A stretch of DNA of 64,000 nt from a virus. The position numbers were made by a program, and so were the translations under genes. Positions within the stretch are counted from its first letter, which is position 1; the number at the start of each line of letters is the position of its first letter. The notes under the pieces were generated by a model. The model saw only the letters and a list, made by a program, of their open reading frames with translations. It ran no database searches and had not been told where the DNA came from. This document shows, piece after piece, positions 32,603 to 39,879 of this stretch. The stretch covers positions 1 through 64,000 of the IMG/VR virus record IMGVR_UViG_3300022680_000058; one strand, written 5' to 3'.

Positions 32603-33114
32603 GACTTACCTCCATTGACGAGCTCAGAAAACTCGTCGCTGTTGTCACTCCCTGTGATGGCTCGCCAAAGGTCGAAGGCTTCGTGAGCGTTGCAGTTCAC
32701 ACTCGCATAGAGCGCTTGAGCCATACAGACCTTGGCGGTCAAGGCCGGGTCATCCTGGTCTTTCTTGACACCAGACCACTCATCAACGAGAACCTGTTGT
32801 TCTTCATCAGAGAGGATGAACCAGTCCTCCTGATACTTCTCATCAGTGTTGACGAGGAGCGCCTTGTCAGCGACATTCCCCAAGAAGTCCAACACCACCG
32901 ACTCCTTTGTCTCAGGAGATAGTTGATCGACGAGGAGGAGCTCCTTCTCCGGACCCCAGAGACAGACGATGTCCAGAGCACGCTGAACGCCCGTCCGAAC
33001 ACCAGCCCAATATGATTCAGGATTCCACTCAAGCTCCGAACGACTGATACGCTCCCTCTCAGCCAGAACCTCAGACCTCAAGACACTAATCTTCTTCACC
33101 AACCCACTCAGCAT
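32599..33114 (-). CDS. Hypothetical protein, 171 aa
   Basis: I use ATG 33114 (MLSGLVKKISVLRSEV) with AAGGG 6 nt upstream; the longer frame from 33207 overlaps the neighbour without support. Helical N-terminus, then WAGVRTGVQRALDIVCLWG and a helical C-terminal half with FDLWRAITGSDNSDEF. No family known to me. Part of the small-gene cluster. Confidence 0.55.
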   Translation of the reverse strand: MLSGLVKKISVLRSEVLAERERISRSELEWNPESYWAGVRTGVQRALDIVCLWGPEKELLLVDQLSPETKESVVLDFLGNVADKALLVNTDEKYQEDWFILSDEEQQVLVDEWSGVKKDQDDPALTAKVCMAQALYASVNCNAHEAFDLWRAITGSDNSDEFSELVNGGKS

Positions 33115-33287
33115 GACGACCCTTCTTTCTGTCTTTTCAGCTCGAATTCGAGCATAGCTTTCACATCGACGAGCCCACTGATTCGACCCTCGTAGTAACG
33201 ACCCCACCGACTATCCGGAGAGTAGTGGCCACCGAGGCGCCTGGACTCTTCGATTGCCCCATCGATTTGCTTCAAGAGCTCATCCAT
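33108..33287 (-). CDS. Small helical protein, 59 aa
   Basis: ATG 33287 (MDELLKQIDGAIEESRRLGG) is preferred over a TTG three codons upstream because AGGGG lies 9 nt before it. Sequence contains SPDSRWGRYYEGRISGLVDV and ends in a helix (KAMLEFELKRQKEG). Its stop lies inside the next gene's start region, so the two are coupled. Unknown function. Confidence 0.55.
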   Translation of the reverse strand: MDELLKQIDGAIEESRRLGGHYSPDSRWGRYYEGRISGLVDVKAMLEFELKRQKEGSSC

Positions 33288-33299
33288 GACGACCAACCC

Positions 33300-33491
33300 C
33301 TAATCTTCCCATGTGGTGTAGTAGACGCTTTTCCCATCCCGAAGACGACGCTCAGCATCTTTGGCGTGGAGCAAGTCACCACCCCACGTCTCGTAAACCA
33401 CAACATCGCCAACAATCGGCGTCTTTGTCGGGAGCCCGTACCACTTGATCATGCCTTTGTTTGCTGGCCTGCGCTCATGGGTCCGTCTCAT
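33300..33491 (-). CDS. Small hypothetical protein, 63 aa
   Basis: Starts at ATG 33491 (MRRTHERRPANKGMIKWYG) with GGAGG 6 nt upstream. Contains TPIVGDVVVYETWGGDLLHA, a small beta-barrel-like core, and ends AERRLRDGKSVYYTTWED. First gene behind the promoter at 33520-33545. Not recognised. Confidence 0.6.
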   Translation of the reverse strand: MRRTHERRPANKGMIKWYGLPTKTPIVGDVVVYETWGGDLLHAKDAERRLRDGKSVYYTTWED

Positions 33492-33519
33492 GGGGTCCCT
33501 CCCTCTCACAAACCTCAAT

Positions 33520-33545
33520 CTAGTACCATGATTTGCGCTTGTCAA
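33520..33545 (-). promoter_or_regulatory. Promoter: TTGACA-N14-TACTAG
   Basis: Minus-strand TTGACA (33545-33540), 14-nt spacer AGCGCAAATCATGG, TACTAG (33525-33520). The spacer matches that of the forward promoter 80 bp away (GACGTAAATCACAT). Leader of about 22 nt with GGAGGG before ATG 33491. Divergent with the forward promoter at 33626. Confidence 0.55.
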
Positions 33546-33625
33546 CCGGACCAAAAGAAAAAAGCAAAAAACCTCACAGCGCAGATCGCCACCAGCTCTT
33601 TTGTCAAAAAAGAGTCCAGCATGCA

Positions 33626-33651
33626 TTGACAGACGTAAATCACATTATAAG
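33626..33651 (+). promoter_or_regulatory. Forward promoter: TTGACA-N14-TATAAG
   Basis: Plus-strand TTGACA (33626-33631), 14-nt spacer GACGTAAATCACAT, TATAAG (33646-33651). Leader of about 20 nt carries AAAGGG before ATG 33677. The only forward promoter found. Confidence 0.6.
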
Positions 33652-33676
33652 ATTGTCAGTGAAAGGGAAACGAACC

Positions 33677-33877
33677 ATGACCAACCCGAACGAAACAGTC
33701 ACCGCTCTCCTTCGTCAGGCCCGCAAGACCTCGGGCGCATCGCCTGAAGAGGCGCACACCGCCGCCCTGGCAGCCTTGAACATGGCCCGGAAGCACAAGC
33801 TTCACGGAGCCATCATCGCCCGATGTCACAACGAACTCTTCAAAGCCAACTCTCGGCGACATCAAGCCGCCGCCTAA
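33677..33877 (+). CDS. DUF2786-like small protein, 66 aa; only forward gene
   Basis: The frame ETVTALLRQARKTSGASPEE followed by AALAALNMARKHKL has the helix-turn pattern of DUF2786 (...LL..A....G.S.EEA..A...A..L..KH.L). The C-terminal part is basic (RCHNELFKANSRRHQ). Longer upstream reading to 33533 is not supported, since the promoter lies inside it. Flanked by its own forward promoter and converging with the minus-strand gene that ends 6 nt away. Lone orientation suggests an early or independently controlled gene. Function unknown. Confidence 0.65.
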   Translation: MTNPNETVTALLRQARKTSGASPEEAHTAALAALNMARKHKLHGAIIARCHNELFKANSRRHQAAA

Positions 33878-33882
33878 CCTGC

Positions 33883-34257
33883 CTACGAATAATCCACCAA
33901 AGAAGCTTCGACGACGAAGTTTGCCTGATTGACGACGGGATACCTCACAGGTGGGGTCGCACTGGGATACTCGACTGAGATCCCGTAGTAGTAGCATCCC
34001 TTGGCGAGCACTGACTGGTCTGATGGGATTGTAATCGTCGCCTGACCGTTCTGGGCGTCCGTGATCTCAATTCCATTGTCGGGGCTGGATAGTTGAATCA
34101 GCGCATCTGAGCTCGAATCAGCCTTCACTGTGAAGTACATGACGGCGTCGACAAGAGACGCGTTGCGCCCCTCACAAGTCTTCACAGTGACCTTGATCAC
34201 CTTCGTCTGGCCACTGACGATCTTCACTGAGTTGAGTAGGTTGGGAGGTGTCGCCAT
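33883..34257 (-). CDS. Small beta-sandwich virion-type protein, 124 aa
   Basis: Typical Ig/BppU-like pattern: SGQTKVIKVTVKTCEGRNAS, DAVMYFTVKADSSSDALI, GQATITIPSDQSVLAKGCYY and ISVEYPSA near the end. Proteins of this fold are baseplate or fibre attachment domains in other phages. Last minus-strand gene before the accessory cluster, converging with the DUF2786-like gene. Confidence 0.6.
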   Translation of the reverse strand: MATPPNLLNSVKIVSGQTKVIKVTVKTCEGRNASLVDAVMYFTVKADSSSDALIQLSSPDNGIEITDAQNGQATITIPSDQSVLAKGCYYYGISVEYPSATPPVRYPVVNQANFVVEASLVDYS

Positions 34258-34269
34258 CTTCTTGCCCTC

Positions 34270-34452
34270 TCAGTCGCTCTCTACGGCTGCTTCCAGGTCA
34301 CAATGAACCACAGAGCCCTGTAAGTCTGACGGCGCCTCAAGCACCGCTACAGCGTCACAAGACATCACTTCTCCTTTGAGGTCTTCCGTAATGGTCATCA
34401 CTGCCACAGCATCACACGAAACAACAGTCGCCCACGACGGAGAACTCAACAT
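34270..34452 (-). CDS. Tandem-repeat micro-protein, 60 aa
   Basis: Contains two full and one partial copy of a repeat of about 19 residues: VVSCDAVAVMTITEDLKGE, VMSCDAVAVLEAPSDLQGS and VVHCDLEAAVESD. Each begins with a V-x-x-C-D strand, and one Cys per repeat would line up in a stacked solenoid. ATG 34452 lies just after the TAA of the preceding gene, whose last codons (AGAAGG) act as the ribosome binding site. Not recognised; probably a small virion or redox-bonded protein. Confidence 0.6.
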   Translation of the reverse strand: MLSSPSWATVVSCDAVAVMTITEDLKGEVMSCDAVAVLEAPSDLQGSVVHCDLEAAVESD

Positions 34453-34455
34453 GAG

Positions 34456-35079
34456 TTATCGCCTTCGGGACCCATGAGATCGCCCACGATCACCTTGCGA
34501 GGATGTCTGCTGCGAGGATTGATTCTTGAGCTGCGTAGCGATGCCTCTCATCTCTTGGAGTAGTTGCTGGCTTGTCTTGCTGTTCTCTTCCCGAGCAGTC
34601 TCAATGGCTTTGATTCTCTCGTCGTGAGCTGTGACCTTCTCGGGAATCTCATCGAGCGTTTCGAGCTGTGTCGCCGCCGCCGATGCCGCCGAGTTACTGG
34701 CGAGAGCTATCGTGATGGCTGTGCCACCAACTATCACCAACACACCGAGGACCCACCAAAGAAGCTTGCTCGTCCCCTTGGACCTCTCGTCCACTTTTGA
34801 CAGGTCAGACGATGTCTTGTTGATGCGCTCCATCTCAGTGCAATGGTCGACGCCGTGGATATCGGTGTTCAGAATGTGTGAGTCGATCTTCTGAAGAGCT
34901 TCTCTCGCTGTATCCCTGGCTTCTCTGACATCATTGGCAAGAGGAGGGATCAAGTCTTCCTTGATGCTCCTGACGTTCTCTGTGAGGCCGGTCAAGCCTT
35001 TCTCGATGTTCGTCAGCACAGTCATGGACACCGTGGTGTGCATGTCATTGAGGCGCCCCTGGTCGAGGTCAGATCCCAT
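34456..35079 (-). CDS. Membrane protein with coiled coils on both sides, 207 aa
   Basis: Starts at ATG 35079 (MGSDLDQGRLNDMHTTV) with GGAGG before it. A coiled coil (about 15-100; LANDVREARDTAREALQKI) precedes a single membrane segment (LLWWVLGVLVIVGGTAITIA), followed by another coiled coil (ETAREENSKTSQQLLQEMRG) and a basic, Gln-rich tail. The layout recalls hemolysin/XhlA-type phage membrane proteins, which work with holins, but it is twice as long. A diverged palindrome copy lies 35 nt before the start. Confidence 0.55.
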   Translation of the reverse strand: MGSDLDQGRLNDMHTTVSMTVLTNIEKGLTGLTENVRSIKEDLIPPLANDVREARDTAREALQKIDSHILNTDIHGVDHCTEMERINKTSSDLSKVDERSKGTSKLLWWVLGVLVIVGGTAITIALASNSAASAAATQLETLDEIPEKVTAHDERIKAIETAREENSKTSQQLLQEMRGIATQLKNQSSQQTSSQGDRGRSHGSRRR

Positions 35080-35113
35080 ACTGCTTCTCCTCCTACCGCC
35101 CATGGCCCCTCCT

Positions 35114-35130
35114 GGCGAATCAAATCGCCC
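35114..35130. repeat. Diverged palindrome copy 7 (GGCGA...TCGCC)
   Basis: GGCGA-ATCAAA-TCGCC keeps the left flank CTGAAATGGGC found at copies 2 and 3 on its complement, so it is probably a decayed member. Intergenic, 35 nt before ATG 35079. Confidence 0.45.
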
Positions 35131-35147
35131 ATTTCAGTCGATTATCT

Positions 35148-35414
35148 CTACTTCGCAGGATCAGGGCAACCCGGCTCTTCCATATCGGCAGCATCATCCA
35201 GCTTTTTCGATGCCTCCTGAGTCTCTCGGATGGCTCTCACATCAGAACCGATCTGAGCCAGCTTCGTCTCACTATCTGCAACAAGATCCTCGACCTTCTT
35301 CAGTCTTTCATCAAGGACATCGTTTTTTTTGAGCAGCTCCTTGATTGACCTTTTGAGAATCTCGACAGAGTCTTCGTCACACTCGTTGCCAACCTCTACC
35401 ACCGGACTCTGCAT
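35148..35414 (-). CDS. Coiled-coil protein, 88 aa
   Basis: ATG 35414 (MQSPVVEVGNECDEDSVEIL) with GGAG 7 nt before; a GTG five codons upstream is less likely. Long heptad region (LKRSIKELLKKNDVLDERL, KKVEDLVADSETKLAQIG), ending acidic. A tract of nine G on the coding strand lies just upstream of the ribosome binding site. Similar coiled coil to the membrane protein encoded next, so they may interact. Confidence 0.6.
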   Translation of the reverse strand: MQSPVVEVGNECDEDSVEILKRSIKELLKKNDVLDERLKKVEDLVADSETKLAQIGSDVRAIRETQEASKKLDDAADMEEPGCPDPAK

Positions 35415-35462
35415 CAACCACTCCTGCACCCCCCCCCATCAACGACCTATCAAAATGACAAA

Positions 35463-36215
35463 TCAATACTCCGTAACAACGTGCCCGCCAACAGTTACCG
35501 TCAACTCTGTCAATCCGGTCAAATTATCATTGATAAGCGCACAAAACTCATCACCAGCACTACCATCAAGCCTAACCACAGCTCCAAATTCAGTATTACT
35601 CTCGATTTTTGCTATGAATCCATAAAATCCAGACGGCGCCTTATCATCGTATTTTGTTGTGAATTTTTGCTGAGCAAAACCAATATTGTTATATACAGTA
35701 CCGAAATTCTTTGAAATACCATTCTCACCTCTGAGGACAAACCCATTCGGAAGTCTTGTTAGTCCTCCAAACAAAGCGCTGTCCATTGGAGAGTTGTCCT
35801 GAATCGATATAACTAGTGATACCAAATCAAACTTCACCCCATCAGGAGCATGAATGCAGAACTTCTCAGGAGATGCAAGCGTTCCGCTTACGTTCATGTT
35901 TACTGGTCCTGCTTCTACAATAGTATTTGTCAAAGAATAATCGGCATCAGATTTCGGGACAATATTTACAGTTCCAGCCCCAATTGACTTTATGATGAAT
36001 TGTGAGTGTCGCCCACCACCAAGAAGGTTTATTGACTCATTTGCAGCCATACCAGTTGTGGATGACACATTTATAACATCGTCACCCTTTGATACATTTG
36101 CTGAAAGAGTGGTTATTGCATCAGGTCTGTACATGTACAGATTTACGAGTTCTCCTGTATAATCCTGAATGTATACGTCTTGAGACCTGAAGTTTACTGG
36201 GTAATACACACCCAT
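35463..36215 (-). CDS. MGVYYP-type virion/adhesin protein, 250 aa
   Basis: Begins MGVYYPVNFRSQDVYIQDY; the M-[GS]-V-Y-[YF]-P start is shared with the next two genes. The body is beta-rich: a short turn-rich domain (STTGMAANESINLLGGGRH), a jelly-roll-like centre and a C-terminal domain (GFIAKIESNTEFGAVV). Together with 36236 and 36733 it uses noticeably more A/T-rich codons than the surrounding genes. Likely a surface-exposed decoration or fibre; no exact family known. Confidence 0.55.
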   Translation of the reverse strand: MGVYYPVNFRSQDVYIQDYTGELVNLYMYRPDAITTLSANVSKGDDVINVSSTTGMAANESINLLGGGRHSQFIIKSIGAGTVNIVPKSDADYSLTNTIVEAGPVNMNVSGTLASPEKFCIHAPDGVKFDLVSLVISIQDNSPMDSALFGGLTRLPNGFVLRGENGISKNFGTVYNNIGFAQQKFTTKYDDKAPSGFYGFIAKIESNTEFGAVVRLDGSAGDEFCALINDNLTGLTELTVTVGGHVVTEY

Positions 36216-36235
36216 CTCACCACCCCTTTACCTTA

Positions 36236-36730
36236 CTACTCATCTATCTGAGTAGGATCAATGCTTCTTCTTCCCTCAACAAGAAGATCTATCCATGATG
36301 ATGACGAAGAGTAAGTACACTTCACACGAGCCCATATCTTCAAATCACCTTTTATCAAAGGAGACCCAGAGGCTATCTGTCCAGTGCCCCCATACTTTGT
36401 GGAAGCAAACCTTGGTCCACTAGACACAATACGAGTAGCATTTGCAAACGTTGTTGAGCCCGCCCACGCCTCAACCAAATATGTTTCATCTGCCCTTTGC
36501 ATCTCTATGACAAGCAACCGATCAAGAATGACATAGCAACAAGGTCCAAGATTTCCATTGTATACTTGGACTTCAGAGCCGAATGAGCCGTCTGCTGAAG
36601 AAGTCAAACGGAACGGGTCAAGATTCCCATCCTCAAAGTAACCATCACCACCCATCCCATAGACGATTGGTTGTGTAAAAAGCTTTTCAGCTATTATGTT
36701 TGAAGATACCTGTGGGAAGTAAACACTCAT
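36236..36730 (-). CDS. MSVYFP-type virion/adhesin protein, 164 aa
   Basis: Starts MSVYFPQVSSNIIAEKLF, the same start type as its neighbours. Central region LGPCCYVILDRLLVIEMQRA followed by a strand ending in LIKGDLKIWARVK; the last third is a lectin-like beta pattern (SSSSSWIDLLVEGRRS). A/T-rich codons. Encoded 2 nt from the next gene and 20 nt from the previous, so co-expressed. Confidence 0.55.
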   Translation of the reverse strand: MSVYFPQVSSNIIAEKLFTQPIVYGMGGDGYFEDGNLDPFRLTSSADGSFGSEVQVYNGNLGPCCYVILDRLLVIEMQRADETYLVEAWAGSTTFANATRIVSSGPRFASTKYGGTGQIASGSPLIKGDLKIWARVKCTYSSSSSWIDLLVEGRRSIDPTQIDE

Positions 36731-36732
36731 GA

Positions 36733-37539
36733 TTATGCATCCACTAGCCAGATGTCAAACGCCCCAGTAACTATCGAATTGTCCCCGCTTACCTCATCCG
36801 CTCTTATGAGTATATCAGCAGGTCCATTCACCTTGTTGTACGGTTCAAACCTATGACGGCCAACACCACCTTCAGAGGATAGCTGAATAGAATCCCTGAT
36901 TGGGAGATTCGTCTTGCTCTGACCACTCTCTGACACTCGAAGAGTAGCAGTAAGAGATCTATCTTGCGTTCCAGAACCAAGAGACACAGAAACAATCCAA
37001 TAAGTAATAAGCGCAATCTTGTTTCTCGGAACAGAATACACAGCCATCATAGTTTGATTGTCAGCCGGTTGAACAATCGCTTTCACAGCAGAAGGTGTTT
37101 GAGGAACTCCAGCAACAACCGCAACATCCTCATACACATAAACAGTCCCATTGAGAGTATCGCCTTTGTTTCTCACCCTAAATACTCTCAACCACTCCAA
37201 TGGAGATGTTATGAGTGTTTTTGTCTGACCGCTCAGTACCTGTGTCACAGTCTGTATATCGTTGTTCTCATCGAGTCCCTGAATCTCCATATCTTGAACA
37301 TCACCATTATCAGAGCTTGATATATACAAGTCTCCAGATGACGTCATGAATGGATACAACGCGTTTGCGTTCGCATTGTTCCCACCGGACCATACATCTT
37401 CTGGGACGGTGGCCACATCAACGTCTGTATTCCTTCCAAACTTGTTGACAGCTACCACACCGTCAACAAGCCCCATGGATGCTCCTATCGGCGCTGGAAC
37501 AGAAAGCACAGACGCCTTATCTGGATAGTAAACACCCAT
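36733..37539 (-). CDS. MGVYYP-type virion structural protein, 268 aa
   Basis: After the shared start (MGVYYPDKASVLSV), the sequence DVATVPEDVWSGGNNANANA, SGDLYISSSDNGDVQDMEIQ and GLDENNDIQTVTQVLSGQTK follows a pattern common in marine-phage head or decoration proteins (..VWSGGG...V.SSS..D..G...V.V.GLD......). A C-terminal beta domain ends AFDIWLVDA. Best recognised of the three MGVYYP-type genes, and the reason I call the group virion proteins. Confidence 0.6.
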   Translation of the reverse strand: MGVYYPDKASVLSVPAPIGASMGLVDGVVAVNKFGRNTDVDVATVPEDVWSGGNNANANALYPFMTSSGDLYISSSDNGDVQDMEIQGLDENNDIQTVTQVLSGQTKTLITSPLEWLRVFRVRNKGDTLNGTVYVYEDVAVVAGVPQTPSAVKAIVQPADNQTMMAVYSVPRNKIALITYWIVSVSLGSGTQDRSLTATLRVSESGQSKTNLPIRDSIQLSSEGGVGRHRFEPYNKVNGPADILIRADEVSGDNSIVTGAFDIWLVDA

Positions 37540-37542
37540 GAT

Positions 37543-37962
37543 TCACACCTTGTGCTTGTAAGGTTGTGCTGAAACTCTCGCCTGCATTTCTGTGGCGGCA
37601 GCCGTCGACAGGATCTCTATGTACTCATCGGCACACAAAACGATCTTGTCAGTGTTCGTCCACCTGTTCTCAGACGCAACAATTGAATCAAAGAGATAGT
37701 ACGAAAGAGACCCAGCAGACGTATTCCTGATGGCAACACTTTTTGTCGCAACACCATTGAAATTTACAACAATCTTCTCAACGACCCACAAGAGCTGGTT
37801 TGTGAACCCAAACTGAGCAATACCAAACCGGCCACCAACAGTGTCGATTGGATACGACCTGAGGCCAATATCTTCATCGTCGACCGGGTCTATTGCTGGG
37901 ACGGCACCATTCCAGTCATTGGTAGCCGTGATTCTCTGCTCGACAGTCGTTATGATAGCCAT
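37543..37962 (-). CDS. Small virion-type beta protein, 139 aa
   Basis: Begins MAIITTVEQRITATNDWNGA; middle GRFGIAQFGFTNQLLWVVEK, then SAGSLSYYLFDSIVASENRW. Looks like a single beta-sandwich with a long hairpin, similar in character to the MGVYYP proteins behind it but without the shared start. ATG 37962 has a GGTAGAG-type site. Placed between the tube paralogue and the MGVYYP group. Confidence 0.55.
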   Translation of the reverse strand: MAIITTVEQRITATNDWNGAVPAIDPVDDEDIGLRSYPIDTVGGRFGIAQFGFTNQLLWVVEKIVVNFNGVATKSVAIRNTSAGSLSYYLFDSIVASENRWTNTDKIVLCADEYIEILSTAAATEMQARVSAQPYKHKV

Positions 37963-37974
37963 CTCTACCCTACC

Positions 37975-38610
37975 TCAAAACCCTCTGACTCCAGCCGCAG
38001 AAAGGGACGCAGCCGTCAAAGAGAATGTTCTAGCCAACACTGGGGACAACGTAGCGACCGTCATCTCCACGACATCTTCAGGTTGTACTTCAAGCTCCTG
38101 AATCGAAACGTCGCTTGAATTGGCGTCGAAGTCACCACCAGCCTTGTATCTCGTTGGGAGACACGCTTGTAGAAACCACGCACGAGCCGGAAGCCTCGTC
38201 ACCAAACTTGTGATCGCCAGTTCATCTGGAAGGCTCCCAGAAGTGTCGCCATCCAGTGCAGCCGCCAACGGTCTGAACCCCATGAAATGGACCAGGACAA
38301 TGTTTCTCCTCAGGGGTTGCTTCCCCTTCACGGCATTGTTCATCCAGATCCAAAAATCGCTGTCATAGAACCGAGACCCACGAGAAAGGACAACAGGCGC
38401 CACATCCGCCGACTTCACTGCCCTCTTCTTATACTCCCAATTCCCCGGTTGGACCTCTCTGAGCTCCAAAGACACCTCTGGAGCACTGCATGCCGAGAAT
38501 CCAAGGGCAGGATCAAAAATCGAGAACAATGGATTTCCAGAGAAGCCGCTGGCATCGAATGCCCAGAACGGATAGAGCTGGAGCATGTCGAGGTATCTGA
38601 GCCGTGGCAA
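37975..38610 (-). CDS. Second tail-tube-like protein (gp19 family), 211 aa
   Basis: Start is TTG 38610 with GAGGAGG 8 nt before it. C-terminal block GGDFDANSSDVSIQELEVQP mirrors GDLDATTSDISIAELDVSL in the main tube gene just upstream, and both have a Phe-Trp pair in the middle (DFWIWMNNAV here, AFFNWVLAAI there). Probably a tube initiator/terminator paralogue or a minor tube subunit. The gap 38611-38690 holds no gene and no clear promoter. Confidence 0.65.
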   Translation of the reverse strand: MPRLRYLDMLQLYPFWAFDASGFSGNPLFSIFDPALGFSACSAPEVSLELREVQPGNWEYKKRAVKSADVAPVVLSRGSRFYDSDFWIWMNNAVKGKQPLRRNIVLVHFMGFRPLAAALDGDTSGSLPDELAITSLVTRLPARAWFLQACLPTRYKAGGDFDANSSDVSIQELEVQPEDVVEMTVATLSPVLARTFSLTAASLSAAGVRGF

Positions 38611-38690
38611 TGATTGACCCTCCTCGACAATCTTACATCACGACAGCCATCCAGGCCAAGCCGTGACTCTGAGCCGTGGGAAAAGTTACT

Positions 38691-39275
38691 TTAGGCAGCG
38701 GGCCTTTCGACGTCAACTCGCTCCAGAGAGACGTCGAGCTCAGCGATAGAGATGTCACTCGTGGTGGCATCGAGGTCGCCTGCGAGCTTGACCCTGGCCG
38801 GAGAACACTCTCGACACTTGTAGATTTTCGACACGATTCCGTCGCCCGTCACATCGATGTTCGCCCCCTTCGAGGTATCCTGAACGCTTTCCAGGGCGGG
38901 ACGCTGAACATGGAAAATGTTCATGTCACACCGGTACTCGTTCCCCTCGATGGCGGCGAGAACCCAGTTGAAGAACGCGGTGTCGTTCCGAGCGACACCT
39001 CTCTGAAGAGTGATGTCTGCGATCGTTGGAACGCCTGGGAACTTCATCGTGTAGACACGAATGCCTTCACGGTACTCTGCCTGCTCGACGGTGATTTCAG
39101 GAATCGTCACAGAGCTGAACCCTGCCTCGGAACCCTCACCAATCACATATCCCGCCTCAGTCCCATCCGGCTGAAGGATATCAGTGGCACCTGCGCCCGG
39201 AATCGTCGGCGCGTTGACCGACCTGACGTGATACCGGAAATTGTGAAGCGGATCTGACGCTGCTGCTCGTGGCAT
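38691..39275 (-). CDS. Tail tube protein, gp19-like, 194 aa
   Basis: Shows the T4 gp19/Hcp-like pattern: FRYHVRSVNAP, GFSSVTIPEITVEQAEYREG, IADITLQRGVARNDTAFFNW and the closing GDLDATTSDISIAELDVSLE. Stacked hexamers of this protein form the tube inside the sheath. Size and position two genes after the sheath fit the main tube. ATG 39275 has GGGTAGAGGGAGAGGC in front. Confidence 0.8.
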   Translation of the reverse strand: MPRAAASDPLHNFRYHVRSVNAPTIPGAGATDILQPDGTEAGYVIGEGSEAGFSSVTIPEITVEQAEYREGIRVYTMKFPGVPTIADITLQRGVARNDTAFFNWVLAAIEGNEYRCDMNIFHVQRPALESVQDTSKGANIDVTGDGIVSKIYKCRECSPARVKLAGDLDATTSDISIAELDVSLERVDVERPAA

Positions 39276-39298
39276 GCCTCTCCCTCTACCCTCGCCCC

Positions 39299-39850
39299 CT
39301 AGTAATCGGGGGTCAACACAACGCTACGACCAATCAGATCGCCGAGCGTCGAACTCCTACCCTGGCCACTCTCGACGGGAGACGGAAGCATCTGAATACG
39401 CCTCACGAACTCGGCGAGTGTCATGGGCTGCTCTGCCATCTCCTCCGCAATGAGGTTGTAGAGAGACGGCCACTTCTCCACCAATTCCAGAACGTAACCA
39501 GCGATGTCGAGGTATCTGTACCGAGAGACACTCTCTCCACCGCCAGGCTGCCTCATGCTTCGTCCGATAGGCGCCGTGGGGAGCATATCCTTGAGGTCGA
39601 CTCCCTCACGAGCCAATCGTGAAGCGTAAGCGATGCCGTAAGGCGCTGTAGCGTTCCTCTGAACCCACCGAGCCCACTCAGACTCCGTGAGATCCTGATG
39701 GCCCACAACGAAGACAGGGAGCACACCGAAGGCAGACCTCCCTGGGTAGTCCTCGTTGGTGAGCTTCGCGAGCTTCACGATCAGCCCTTCGCAGTCCGGA
39801 GGACCGGGGCGAATGGCCGATTCGAGTTGTTCTGACAAACGACGCCCCAC
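39299..39850 (-). CDS. Hypothetical tail-region protein, 183 aa
   Basis: Start GTG 39850 with GGAGGTGAGCT before it. Helical protein with GLIVKLAKLTNEDYPGRSAF, WARWVQRNATAPYGIAYASR and LAEFVRRIQMLPSP. Lies between a decoration-like gene and the tube gene, where an assembly factor could be expected, but nothing is recognised. Confidence 0.6.
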   Translation of the reverse strand: MGRRLSEQLESAIRPGPPDCEGLIVKLAKLTNEDYPGRSAFGVLPVFVVGHQDLTESEWARWVQRNATAPYGIAYASRLAREGVDLKDMLPTAPIGRSMRQPGGGESVSRYRYLDIAGYVLELVEKWPSLYNLIAEEMAEQPMTLAEFVRRIQMLPSPVESGQGRSSTLGDLIGRSVVLTPDY

Positions 39851-39879
39851 AGCTCACCTCCTCACCAAACGAAAGATGC

